From positions 1 through 39,175 of the forward strand of contig CALQTN020000037.1 of assembly GCA_943333505.2 (NCBI GenBank): DNA of 39,175 nucleotides. The letters run 5' to 3'. Every line of letters begins with the position of its first letter. The first letter of the stretch is position 1. Made by a program: the position numbers and the translations under genes. A model generated the notes under the pieces. That model was given only the letters and a program-made list of their open reading frames with translations, did not search any database and was not told the DNA's origin. Below are positions 1 to 7,603 of this stretch, one piece after another. Origin of the DNA: Asaia bogorensis. Its GTDB lineage: Bacteria > Pseudomonadota > Alphaproteobacteria > Acetobacterales > Acetobacteraceae.

Positions 1-65
1 AGCGAAAGGATCAACGCATCCTTCTGCGGATCGGTCAGGCTGCTGAGGTTGGGCGCGAGGGACAT
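1..65 (-). CDS. IS66-like transposase, N-terminal fragment (runs off window)
   Basis: An ATG on the minus strand at 63-65 opens a frame that runs off the left edge (MSLAPNLSSLTDPQKDALIL). From memory, this 'LT..QKDALI' opening is typical of IS66-family TnpC proteins of Acetobacteraceae, upstream of their leucine-zipper and zinc-finger regions. Only 21 residues are visible, so the family call is tentative. No tnpA or tnpB frame lies upstream (65-252), which would fit a tnpC-only IS66 element. The element's terminus should lie between 66 and about 250, but I could not identify its inverted repeat. Confidence 0.45.
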   Translation of the reverse strand, partial: MSLAPNLSSLTDPQKDALILS

Positions 66-252
66 CCGAACGTTGAATCGAAAGAGCCGTGACCGTGTAA
101 ATAGCTAACTTGAGGCGAGGCGCCAGGGCGGGGGGTGAGCAGTTACCACAATTCTCCTCATGACCGCCTTCCACTGGCATATTGTTGCCGTAATAGGCTG
201 TCAGTAGGATGACTAGGGGCCGCCGTGCGGCGCTGTAGTGTTAGGAGACAGG

Positions 253-735
253 ATGCTTGTGTGTGCTCGCCGTGCGTTCCCGGGGATGGTATTTTCACTC
301 CTGCTTGCGGCACCAGGGTACGCTTTTGCTGCGGATGGCCCTCAAATTGGCGGGGGAGCGGGCAATAGCGCTGTTGCAATACGGAAGCCGATTGCAAAGC
401 CTGCTACGAGAGCGTCGGTCGCAACGATGCAACGATTTGGATGGGAGCAGAGTGGCATGGCATCTTGGTATGGTGGCGAACGGTGGCAAGGCAAGCTAAC
501 AGCAAGCGGCGCGCGCTACGATCAGAATGCCCTGACGGCCGCACATGCGACGCTTCCGATTGGTTCGCGCGTGAAGGTAACTATCGTTGGGACCAATCAA
601 GCGGTGGTGGTAACCATCAATGATAGACCGGGAACCAAGACGAGAATTATTGACCTTTCCCGCGCGGCCGCAAAGGAGCTCGGCATCCTTAGCCGAGGCG
701 TTGCGCGGGTAAATCTCTTCCGCCTCGACTCCTGA
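253..735 (+). CDS. RlpA-like double-psi beta-barrel protein (septal ring lytic transglycosylase family)
   Basis: Exported protein of 160 aa. Residues 1-27 form a signal peptide (hydrophobic VFSLLLAAPGYAFA), followed by a flexible stretch and a compact RlpA-type DPBB domain at about 66-157: ASWYGG, KLTASG, LTAAH (His98), TINDRPG (Asp124) and IIDLSRAAA. RlpA proteins act in the envelope on peptidoglycan glycan strands lacking stem peptides, and the TAAH His and NDR Asp correspond to the catalytic pair. There is no SPOR domain and no clear lipobox, so this is a minimal, short family member. The usual NDRGP motif reads NDRPG here. ATG 253 is chosen because AGGAGA (243-248) sits just upstream; a GTG at 238 is in frame but has no ribosome-binding site. 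Whether it cleaves peptidoglycan is not shown. Confidence 0.8.
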   Translation: MLVCARRAFPGMVFSLLLAAPGYAFAADGPQIGGGAGNSAVAIRKPIAKPATRASVATMQRFGWEQSGMASWYGGERWQGKLTASGARYDQNALTAAHATLPIGSRVKVTIVGTNQAVVVTINDRPGTKTRIIDLSRAAAKELGILSRGVARVNLFRLDS

Positions 736-805
736 GCCATAGTAGAGTGCTAGATTGGGGAGTTGGGCGAAAAAAATTTGCGCCACGGTATTGGGAGCCG
801 GCCCT

Positions 806-1678
806 GTGAAAGTTATTTTGCCCGCGGATGCCAGGGTGCGAGTGCCAGATGGCTCCGAGTTGGTTCCCCATCTCAGTGCAGGTGCGGAGCTTGCCGGACC
901 GAGTGCCCCCCACCGGCTTATATCCATTAATCGCTGCCTACCGCCAGAGAAATGCGTTGTGTTCGATGCCGGCAGCCTGCTCCCCAACGAGCCAGAGGTG
1001 GAATTGCGGGTTTCACCGGATACGCTCGTAGGGTTTCAAATGCCTGGTGGTGAGCGACAATTGGCGGCCGCCTCGGGCATGGTCAATGGAATGAATATCC
1101 GGTTGGAAAGTTGGCCACGCCGGCTCGATGCTTTTGTGGTCGACGTTGGTGGCGAGATCGCTTTGAACCGTATCTGGCTCGCTTCGACGGGGGTATCTGA
1201 CCTTCAGGCTGGGGCTGTGTGGGGGGGGGCCGCGATTATAAGGTGGCGACATAGCGCTAGCTACCAGGACGAATCGGTTCGACCAGACCGGGCCCCAGTT
1301 CGGATTATGTCGGATGGGCGTTGGGCTGAGTTGCTCAATTCAGACCAAATTGATGATGATCATGTTCTGCGTTTCCGTATCCCAAGCCACGCGCACTGGA
1401 TCCGGGTGTTCACTCCGGCCTTGCTTCCCCCTGGGCAGGGGGGAACTGAAACGGAGCAGCGCAGGTTCGGTATTGCGATTATCGCTCTCAGCATTGGCGC
1501 GCGCGTCATTGCTTTGGAGAATAGCGCCTTGGCATCGGGTTTTTATCCCATCGAAGGCGATGCGCCTCGAAAATGGCGATGGACCGACGGGAACGGTCTG
1601 ATCATGCTAGATCCCGCACCACAGGAGCGGGTTTTTGTGATCCGCTTCACCAATTGGCACGAAATGTTGGAGCTGTAG
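806..1678 (+). CDS. Uncharacterised protein resembling the C-terminal region of Acetobacteraceae Hint-domain proteins; contains a G9 tract
   Basis: A 290-aa protein of unknown function. Part of it (ELRVSPDTLVGF, MVNGMNIR) faintly recalls Hint/intein-like proteins. The C-terminal third carries GFYPIEGD...WRWTDG, a motif I associate with C-terminal extensions of Acetobacteraceae Hint-domain and some glycosyltransferase proteins; no Hint catalytic residues are visible. GTG 806 is preferred because GGGAG (793-797) lies 8 nt upstream; a TTG at 755 is in frame but lacks such a site. Nine consecutive Gs at 1221-1229 fall inside the frame (AVWGGAA), so slippage would shift it. It converges on the RTX-like gene across a strong terminator, and the two may belong to one surface system, which is inference only. 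Confidence 0.5.
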   Translation: MKVILPADARVRVPDGSELVPHLSAGAELAGPSAPHRLISINRCLPPEKCVVFDAGSLLPNEPEVELRVSPDTLVGFQMPGGERQLAAASGMVNGMNIRLESWPRRLDAFVVDVGGEIALNRIWLASTGVSDLQAGAVWGGAAIIRWRHSASYQDESVRPDRAPVRIMSDGRWAELLNSDQIDDDHVLRFRIPSHAHWIRVFTPALLPPGQGGTETEQRRFGIAIIALSIGARVIALENSALASGFYPIEGDAPRKWRWTDGNGLIMLDPAPQERVFVIRFTNWHEMLEL

Positions 1679-1727
1679 GCGCAGCGCGTCAGCGCCCTTA
1701 GGACAAATCGTATCGCACTCTGCAAAA

Positions 1728-1760
1728 AATAACCCCGCTGCCAATGGCAGCGGGGTTATT
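1728..1760. terminator. Bidirectional rho-independent terminator
   Basis: A perfect 15-bp stem (AATAACCCCGCTGCC at 1728-1742 against its complement at 1746-1760) with a 3-nt loop, flanked by an A-run on the left and a TTAATT stretch on the right. It lies between two convergent genes ending at 1678 (+) and 1781 (-), so it can stop transcription from both sides. Confidence 0.9.
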
Positions 1761-1780
1761 AATTGTAATGCCACGAGTTA

Positions 1781-3307
1781 TTAGCTGAATATATTGGTGG
1801 TTGTAGTTTGGTTCACACCAACAAATGTCAGCCTTGTATTGTCAGATAGGGTGACAACCAAGTTTCCACCCGTAACTGTCGTCGCGGCCACTGACGGCGC
1901 TCCAAGAGTTCCGCCTTGGGCGTAACCAGCAGACAGCCTGAATACATCGATACCAACAACGAAGTCGCCGATCGTGTCCGATCCACCGGCCGCGTATAAT
2001 TGGTAGGTGTTCGCATTGGTTACGGTCGCTGCGACTGAGCCGTGCTGGCCGTAGACGATCGCCGAACCGGAGCCCAGCTGAATTGCGTTCGCCCCGCCGG
2101 CGCCGCCCATGACGGTAGTTGAACTGCCTGCGGCGCCAGTCCGGAACGTGTTGCCAGCGGCAGTGAAGCCACCGAAACCTCCCAGGATATCGTTACCGCC
2201 ATCGGCGATGAGCAGGGCGCCACCAGCCATCGCGAATAGTTGGTCATTCCCTGCACCGCCGATCAGCGTGGTCACAGCGTTGACCGTGCTGGTCAGCATC
2301 ACGCCGCCACGGGCACCGGCGGTGAACATGCCGCGACCACCAAACACCGTCGTACCGCCGCTTCCGCCGTTCACCGTTTCCGACCCGGTATTCGAACCGG
2401 CAAGCACTACGACATCCGAAACGTTCGCGTTAATCAGGGCGTTACCGCCATTCTGGATGTAGATCAGTCGCGAGCCGCTTGCCCCAGTGGCTGTTGCACC
2501 GCCAATGGTCACCACCGCCGGGACTGTGCTGCCGGAGGCAACAGTCGCAGCGGAAACGGCAATAACCACAGTGCCGCTATTGGCAACAACGTTCGCATTG
2601 CTGCTGCTGTTGGTATTGACGTTAATAAGGGCGTTATTGCCGATGGTGACGTTCGAGGTTCCAACGGTCGCATCAACATAGGCACGACCATCGCCAAGCG
2701 ACTGACCGCCGGTAAGGGTTGTGCTCGTGGAGGACCCGGTGCCCGAGTTGCCGATGTAGCTATTACCGCCGGTAAGCAGCACACTGCCGCTGCTGGAGCG
2801 GTTCACGTAGGCCGTGTTGCTACCACCACCCGCAATCAAGGTGGAAGGAACCGTGGAGCTAATAACAGCGACTGTGCCGCCCGATGTATCGGTATTCAGA
2901 ACCTGATTTATGTTGTTCGACAGTGTGCCAAGGTTCGCGACGCCTCTCACGGTAGTCGCAATTGTCACAGGGACGGTTGACCCGATGATCGTCGACGGCA
3001 CCGTCGCGCTTACCGTGACGGAATTAACGGTCTGAACCACCAACGCTGTCGCCACAGTCGCCGCTATCGTCCCAATCACCGTTGAGCCCGGCACTGTCGA
3101 CGCGACCGTCTGAGCAACGGTCGCAGGAACAGTGCTCACGGGCACAGTCGAGTTAGGGTTGTAAGCCTGGATATTCAACGACCCCGAGCTAACTTGGGAT
3201 GTCAGCGCTGCGAGAGCGCTCGTTGCAATCGAGTTACTAGGGTCAGCCGACACTGGCAACGAAATCGTAATCGTTCCCACGGTCGCTACGATGGTTGAGT
3301 CAGCCAT
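1781..3307 (-). CDS. RTX-like, Thr/Val/Ser/Gly-rich secreted beta-repeat protein
   Basis: A 508-aa protein with no Lys, Cys or Trp and one Glu. Residues 50-160 hold repeated STVP/ATV units (STVPVSTVPATV, STVPSTLI); 160-350 is Gly/Asn/Ser-rich beta-helix-like sequence; 349-440 has degenerate RTX-type nonapeptides (GGAGNDQLF, GGNDILGG); the C-terminus at 443-508 (SDTIGDFVVGIDVFRL ... LTFVGVNQTTTTNIFS) resembles the end of type I-secreted RTX proteins. There is no Sec signal peptide, which fits type I secretion. An adhesin or S-layer-like surface protein is likely. No dedicated type I transporter lies beside it. The ATG at 3305-3307 is preceded by GGGAT about 7 nt upstream. The strong terminator at 1728-1760 ends it. 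Confidence 0.6.
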   Translation of the reverse strand: MADSTIVATVGTITISLPVSADPSNSIATSALAALTSQVSSGSLNIQAYNPNSTVPVSTVPATVAQTVASTVPGSTVIGTIAATVATALVVQTVNSVTVSATVPSTIIGSTVPVTIATTVRGVANLGTLSNNINQVLNTDTSGGTVAVISSTVPSTLIAGGGSNTAYVNRSSSGSVLLTGGNSYIGNSGTGSSTSTTLTGGQSLGDGRAYVDATVGTSNVTIGNNALINVNTNSSSNANVVANSGTVVIAVSAATVASGSTVPAVVTIGGATATGASGSRLIYIQNGGNALINANVSDVVVLAGSNTGSETVNGGSGGTTVFGGRGMFTAGARGGVMLTSTVNAVTTLIGGAGNDQLFAMAGGALLIADGGNDILGGFGGFTAAGNTFRTGAAGSSTTVMGGAGGANAIQLGSGSAIVYGQHGSVAATVTNANTYQLYAAGGSDTIGDFVVGIDVFRLSAGYAQGGTLGAPSVAATTVTGGNLVVTLSDNTRLTFVGVNQTTTTNIFS

Positions 3308-3593
3308 ATTTTTATCCCAGCCTGATAATGCGGTGAAAAATCCGTCGAAAGCGTTTTAGCCTACATAAACAGGTTACGCAAGTATCAACATGCGACAGAA
3401 AAGAAGCACAAATGAGACGATTCTCGAAATTACGCCTTTTATCTCCACCCACCTTCGCACCGCAGCAAGAACGTCGCAACGTCAGAAAGCAAATAAAATC
3501 ATATATTTACCCAAGAAACGAAAGAGGCCGCATGGTTTCGGAGAGGATAGCGTCAGCCTGCACACCCTACTTATCGCCTGATCCTTGGCGGCG
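3308..3593. other. Intergenic region upstream of the RTX-like gene
   Basis: 286 bp, clearly AT-richer than the flanking genes. It should hold the promoter of the minus-strand RTX-like gene and the 3' end of the XRE regulator transcript. Two short overlapping plus-strand frames of 63 codons are present, but neither has a plausible ribosome-binding site or a recognisable product. I saw no repeat or RNA gene. Confidence 0.5.
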
Positions 3594-3968
3594 TCACTCC
3601 TGAACCTGTGAAGCTTTGTTACTTTCGCGGGCAAGACGGGTCGCAGTCCGAAGCAGGAACGCCCGGTCTTCATCGCTGCAAGCCCGGTAAAGCCGCAACA
3701 ACGCAAGCTCAACCGCACCTTCCGCAGCAGCGTCGGCCGCAGACTCGCGAGATCCGTCTACAATATAGGCCACGGACACGCGCAAAATCGACGCTACCTT
3801 GGACAAATTGCCGCGGACCTGCCCCGCACGGTCGGTTTCCCATTGGGCAACTGCGCTCCGGCTAACCCCAACAGCCCGGGCCAAATCCCCCTGAGTCATT
3901 CCCAGGGCACGTCGTGCGTTACGAATGCGGGCACCCGCAGGCGGGTCGAGTTCTTCTGTGTCGGTCAT
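3594..3968 (-). CDS. XRE-family helix-turn-helix transcriptional regulator
   Basis: A 124-aa DNA-binding protein with a Cro/CI-type HTH at about residues 13-70 (TQGDLARAVGVSRSAVAQWE, with the recognition helix in VSRSAVAQWE). The tail at 85-124 is helical and basic and may mediate dimerisation; no peptidase or sugar-binding domain is attached. It is divergent from the two-gene phage-like unit starting at 4071, and overlapping inverted repeats between them (4016-4038) are candidate operators. This layout resembles a phage repressor facing early genes. Its target is inferred from position only. Confidence 0.8.
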   Translation of the reverse strand: MTDTEELDPPAGARIRNARRALGMTQGDLARAVGVSRSAVAQWETDRAGQVRGNLSKVASILRVSVAYIVDGSRESAADAAAEGAVELALLRLYRACSDEDRAFLLRTATRLARESNKASQVQE

Positions 3969-4015
3969 GGCGTCCTTTTAAGCAAGCGACACTAACATCG
4001 CAATGTTTTTATTAT

Positions 4016-4038
4016 TGACTTTTAAAGTCATTTACTTT
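4016..4038. promoter_or_regulatory. Overlapping inverted repeats, candidate XRE operator
   Basis: TGACTTT (4016-4022) and AAAGTCA (4024-4030) form a perfect 7-bp inverted repeat around one base. The right half is reused as AAAGT (4024-4028) with ACTTT (4034-4038), and ACTTTT recurs at 4040-4045. The site lies between the divergent XRE gene and the 4071 gene, about 33-55 bp upstream of the latter, where a repressor could control both. Binding is inferred. Confidence 0.55.
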
Positions 4039-4070
4039 AACTTTTGTTCATCAGAAGGTAAGGAAATATC

Positions 4071-4379
4071 ATGCCAGAGCCATTGAGCTGGTCGCTGCCG
4101 CAGGACCAGCAGCTCCTGCAGATGCGCGCAGGTGGCGCGTGTTGGGACAATATTGCCGCTGCGCTTGGCGTGAGCCGTTGGTCAGCGGTGGAACGAGGTC
4201 GCAAAATTGGCGCCTGCAAGACCGCGCGGACCGTGAATGCTCCCATCACGTCACCGCAATGCGATCCGACGCGCGAACCGCTGCCTGCGGGACACTCAAC
4301 AAGCTGGGGCGCGCTTGTTGCCCACACATCGCTCCACGGCCAATCTTATCCCTGGCCACCCATGCCGTTTGGAGGTTAA
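4071..4379 (+). CDS. Small helix-turn-helix protein, phage-like
   Basis: A 102-aa protein. The N-terminal 47 residues look like a single HTH/SANT-type unit reminiscent of GcrA or sigma-region-4 folds (LSWSLPQDQQLLQMRAGG, then IAAALGVSRWSAVERGRKIG). The rest is proline-rich and low in predicted structure. ATG 4071 has AAGGA 6 nt upstream. The stop TAA (4377-4379) lies 3 nt before the next start, and GGAGG (4371-4375) inside its end serves the next gene, so the two are translationally linked. Similar pairs occur, as far as I recall, in alphaproteobacterial prophages. Function unknown. Confidence 0.6.
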   Translation: MPEPLSWSLPQDQQLLQMRAGGACWDNIAAALGVSRWSAVERGRKIGACKTARTVNAPITSPQCDPTREPLPAGHSTSWGALVAHTSLHGQSYPWPPMPFGG

Positions 4380-4382
4380 CCG

Positions 4383-4865
4383 ATGACCTATCTGTCAAAC
4401 GACAACGCAGCACTGGATGCGCCCGCCGTCATTCAGCGCCTTGAAGAATGTGGTCGCACTTTGCTGGCTTTGCCCGCGGGCGGCTATTCCACCCGGATGC
4501 GCAGCTTCAATCTCGAGGTCGTGCGGAGTGCTGTGGACACGTATGGCTGGGAAGGTGGAAAACTGCGGCCGTCAGTGCCCAGCGCGAGCCACATCACCCG
4601 GATGGACGACGCGTTGCGCTGGGTGCAATTAATCCCTGAAGACCGATATGTGCTGAGGCGTATTGTTGGAGCACGCAGCCTGGTCAGCCCGCTGAACGAT
4701 AAGCATCTTTTCCCATGGCGCCGCCTCGGCACAATGCTTGGCGCGGACCACAAGGCGATTCAACGCTGGCATGCACAAGGTATTGGCCTGATCGTGGCAG
4801 GTCTAAACAGGACGGCAACCGGCGACATAAAACGGGCCGAGAGAATGATTGCTGTCCGCATATAG
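4383..4865 (+). CDS. DUF6362-like phage-associated protein
   Basis: A 160-aa protein whose C-terminal half matches my memory of DUF6362 proteins of alphaproteobacterial phages: RMDDALRWVQLIPEDR (73-88), an HTH-like PWRRLGTMLGADHKAIQRWH (111-130) and a closing IGLIVAGLN. Such proteins are short, probably DNA-binding, and lie near phage terminase or regulatory genes, none of which is here. A consensus GGAGG is 7 nt before ATG 4383. With 4071 and the divergent XRE regulator it forms a three-gene module. The dehydratase gene 71 nt downstream is unrelated. The family call is by motif memory, not by search. Confidence 0.55.
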   Translation: MTYLSNDNAALDAPAVIQRLEECGRTLLALPAGGYSTRMRSFNLEVVRSAVDTYGWEGGKLRPSVPSASHITRMDDALRWVQLIPEDRYVLRRIVGARSLVSPLNDKHLFPWRRLGTMLGADHKAIQRWHAQGIGLIVAGLNRTATGDIKRAERMIAVRI

Positions 4866-4936
4866 GCGCCTCCCTGGCGAGATCGACGCGAACTTGGCAT
4901 CATACTAGCGCTGCAAAAGGGTGGAGTTGAATAACC

Positions 4937-5911
4937 GTGACACAGATCGATGGAATTGACGTGCCTGATTTGACTGCCATCGCGCAGACCGCACGCGGGC
5001 TCGAACCCTTCATTCGGACAACGCCGATATACGAGACGACTATCGCGAGTGATATCAAGGCAGTGTTCAAACTGGAAATGTTACAAGCCAGTGGAACCTT
5101 CAAGGCTCGGGGCGCTTTCTCCAATCTGCTCGGCCTAAATGAACCTCAGGCACGGGCCGGTGTGACATGCGTATCGGCAGGCAACCACGCAGTTGCTGTG
5201 GCTTATGCCGCCATGGTGATGGGCATTTCGGCCAAGGTGGTGATGCTGGCGACCGCCAATCCCGCGCGGGTCGCCCTGTGCCGGAAGTTTGGCGCTGAAA
5301 TTGTCATGGAAGCCGACGGCGCGCTGGGCTTCGCCCGGGTCCGGCAGATTGAAAGCGACGAGGGCAGGTTTTTTGTGCATCCGTTCAACGGCTATCGGAC
5401 AGTTCTCGGCACGGCGACGCTTGGAGCCGAATGGGCGCAGCAAGCCGGCAACCTCGATGCAATCGTGTTGCCAATCGGTGGTGGCGGATTAGCCGCAGGG
5501 GTGGCAACGGCGTTCAAGCTGCTGCAACCGGATATCGAGGTATATGGCGTCGAGCCTGTGGGCGCGGCGTCGATGGCGCGCAGTTTCGCCGAAGCCCAGC
5601 CGATCAAGATGGGTCCAATGCAGAGCATCGCTGACAGTCTTATGGCGCCGCACACCGAAGCCTACAGCTATGGCCTATGCCGACTTGCAATCGATCATCT
5701 GGCAACGGTGGATGATACGATGATCCGTGACGCCATGCGTTTCTTGTTCGATGAGCTAAAGCTTGCGATCGAGCCGGCATGTGCCGTTGCTACAGCCGCG
5801 GTGCTTGGGCCCCTGCGCAATACCCTGGCGGGCAAACGGACTGGCGTGCTGCTGTGTGGCAGCAACACCGATGCGACGACGTTTGCCCACCATATCGGGA
5901 ATTTGACGTGA
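4937..5911 (+). CDS. Threonine/serine dehydratase, PLP fold-type II
   Basis: A 324-aa catalytic-domain-only enzyme that should deaminate L-threonine or L-serine (or a related hydroxy-amino acid) to a 2-oxoacid in the cytosol. Seen: SGTFKARGA with the PLP-binding Lys56, SAGNHAVAVAYAA (80-92), the phosphate-binding GGGGLAAG (181-188) and CGSN (307-310). There is no C-terminal ACT regulatory domain, so it is closer to catabolic or racemase-like members than to biosynthetic IlvA. The start is GTG 4937, with GGAG at 4923-4926. No isoleucine or threonine pathway genes flank it, so substrate and symbol are left open; hydroxyectoine-type EutB or a serine racemase are alternatives. Confidence 0.85.
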   Translation: MTQIDGIDVPDLTAIAQTARGLEPFIRTTPIYETTIASDIKAVFKLEMLQASGTFKARGAFSNLLGLNEPQARAGVTCVSAGNHAVAVAYAAMVMGISAKVVMLATANPARVALCRKFGAEIVMEADGALGFARVRQIESDEGRFFVHPFNGYRTVLGTATLGAEWAQQAGNLDAIVLPIGGGGLAAGVATAFKLLQPDIEVYGVEPVGAASMARSFAEAQPIKMGPMQSIADSLMAPHTEAYSYGLCRLAIDHLATVDDTMIRDAMRFLFDELKLAIEPACAVATAAVLGPLRNTLAGKRTGVLLCGSNTDATTFAHHIGNLT

Positions 5912-5967
5912 CCCCAGGCACCGCCCGTTCACCACTGGAAGCTTAGCGAGTAGAGGTCAACTGGTCA

Positions 5968-7113
5968 TTGTTTCAATCTCTTAGGACATTGGTTGGTCAG
6001 ATAAGATGGCTGAGTTGGGCGCTCTGCATCACGCTCAGCGCAGGTGGGGTGAGCGCCCAAACCACAATGACCCAAGCCAGTACTGCCCCTCAATCCGCAC
6101 AGCTGAGCCTGCGACTTGAGGGGGCACTTACCTTGCGGTCGCCACCGACGGCGTGGGGCAAAATCACGCTTGACGAAAGCACAAGGCGGCTGTTCCTGGC
6201 CCGGCGCGCCGCCGGGGTCAGTGTGTATAATATTGATACGCTGAAGCCCGTGGCTGAAATCTCGGACGCGAAGGGTGCGCTGGCGGTGGTGATCGCCCCG
6301 GGGATTGGTAGCCCAGCGGGGCGTGGGTTCAGTGCAAACGGGGATAGTGGTGAGAAATCGCTCACTGTTTTCGATCTCGCCAACTACAAGACGATCGCCA
6401 AGGTAGCGCTCGATTTCGTGCCCGCCAACTTGGTTTATGACGCGGGTAGCCGGCGCTTGGCGGTCATGGCGGAAGCAAGCGGGCCGATCACCTCAATATT
6501 TCTGATCGATCCACTTAAGCTGGAGGTGGTCAAAAAGCTGGAGGTGGCGACGGGTGCACCAGGAGGCATGACAGTTGATGGTCGCGGACGGCTGTTCGTC
6601 ACTTTGCCGGACAAGGACAGCGTTGCAATCTATAACATTGTCAGTGGCGAGGCGCTCGGCATTTGGCCGGTCGGGGCGTGCCGGCAGCCTAGCATAGTGC
6701 TCTTTGAGCGCCTGAGCTTCCGCTTGGTGATGACGTGCAACGGGACACCGGGGATAGCGACAACGATCGACGTCATGTCGGGAAAAGTCGCCGCGAGCGT
6801 GCGGACTGGCAACCAGGCAGGGCAAATTGCTGTCGATTCCCGCGACGGCCTGCTCTATTTCGCATCAGGCGCCGAGGCAACGGTTACCGTCGTGCGTGCG
6901 CGCGGAACAGATCGCTATGAAGCGCTCGAACAAATCACGACCCGGACTTTGGCCCAGGAAATCGCCATTGATAGCCGCACTGGGCGTGTTTTCATGGTGG
7001 CGGCGGACGTGGTGCAGAGTGTGCCACCCCAGAGCGGTGGGGCACGGACGACACGGATTGTCGCCAACAGCTTCACGATCCTGGTTTATCGGCGGATGCC
7101 GATCGAGCCATGA
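5968..7113 (+). CDS. Exported YncE-like beta-propeller protein
   Basis: A 381-aa protein with an N-terminal signal peptide (hydrophobic WLSWALCITLSAGGVSAQ, cleavage near residue 31), followed by repeated blades of the YVTN/NHL type: LDESTRRLFLARR, VYDAGSRRLAVMA, VDGRGRLFVTLPD, VDSRDGLLYFASG and IDSRTGRVFMVAA. Such periplasmic or surface propellers bind ligands or act as scaffolds; no enzymatic motif is seen. The only usable start after the in-frame stop at 5944 is TTG 5968, preceded by AGAGG at 5952-5956. It starts 56 nt after the dehydratase gene and may share its transcript. Its stop lies 3 nt from the stop of the convergent nitroreductase remnant. Confidence 0.7.
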   Translation: MFQSLRTLVGQIRWLSWALCITLSAGGVSAQTTMTQASTAPQSAQLSLRLEGALTLRSPPTAWGKITLDESTRRLFLARRAAGVSVYNIDTLKPVAEISDAKGALAVVIAPGIGSPAGRGFSANGDSGEKSLTVFDLANYKTIAKVALDFVPANLVYDAGSRRLAVMAEASGPITSIFLIDPLKLEVVKKLEVATGAPGGMTVDGRGRLFVTLPDKDSVAIYNIVSGEALGIWPVGACRQPSIVLFERLSFRLVMTCNGTPGIATTIDVMSGKVAASVRTGNQAGQIAVDSRDGLLYFASGAEATVTVVRARGTDRYEALEQITTRTLAQEIAIDSRTGRVFMVAADVVQSVPPQSGGARTTRIVANSFTILVYRRMPIEP

Positions 7114-7116
7114 GGG

Positions 7117-7521
7117 TCAGATCCAGCTTGCAATCGCGTCCAGGGGCTTCTTGATGCCGCCGGCGGCCGGCACCATGCAACCCGCTGCGGGATAGCCGAC
7201 CACGAGAAGAATATAAGGCTTCTCGCTGTCCGGTCGCTTGCAGATTTCGTTCAGACAATTCATCGGCGACGGGGTGTGGGTCAAGGTTGCCAGCCCGGCG
7301 TGGTGAAGGCTTGCGACCAAAAAACCGGCGGCAATGCCCACCGATTCGGGGACGTCGTAATGATTGACCCGGCTGCCATCGGCCGCGACGCCGTGGCGTT
7401 GGGCCAAGATGGCGATAAGGACGGGCGCAGTTCCCGCCGCAAGCAGTGCATAGGCAATATTGGCATGCCGAACCGACCGGGGGGGGGAAATCGCGCACGC
7501 TGCGGCGGTATCGGCTACCAT
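7117..7521 (-). pseudogene. Nitroreductase family, C-terminal remnant
   Basis: The frame encodes the C-terminal part of a nitroreductase-fold flavoprotein: [46 protein letters not shown] and LLVVGYPA match FMN- and dimer-contact segments of the family. The N-terminal FMN-binding segment (about 90-100 residues with RRSVR/SGAN-type motifs) is absent; the first ~20 codons look unrelated. The missing 5' part ends where palindromic repeats begin (7544-7651), so a rearrangement there may have removed it. Nine Gs at 7479-7487 interrupt the start of the readable part. I regard it as non-functional. Confidence 0.65.
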
Positions 7522-7543
7522 GCCAGGCTGCCTTTCATAGTAT

Positions 7544-7591
7544 GGTTAGAGCGTGATGACCGCTGATAGGCGCGGTCATCACGCTCTAACC
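7544..7591. repeat. Perfect 20-bp inverted repeat (REP-like hairpin)
   Basis: The left arm at 7544-7563 (GGTTAGAGCGTGATGACCGC) pairs perfectly with 7572-7591 around an 8-nt loop. The core TTAGAGCGTGATGACC recurs in the neighbouring element at 7604-7651. It lies downstream of the glycosyltransferase gene and upstream of the nitroreductase remnant, so it could also terminate or stabilise the long minus-strand transcript. Confidence 0.85.
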
Positions 7592-7603
7592 CTTTGTTTA
7601 GTC

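Noticed and set aside
2240-2980. Plus-strand open frame of 246 codons antisense to the RTX-like gene
   Set aside because: It mirrors the repetitive codons of the opposite strand, is Arg/Gly/His-rich without motifs, and has no ribosome-binding site.
4866-4936. TTGGCA and TACTAG as a promoter for the dehydratase gene
   Set aside because: The spacing between them is far too short for a sigma-70-type promoter.
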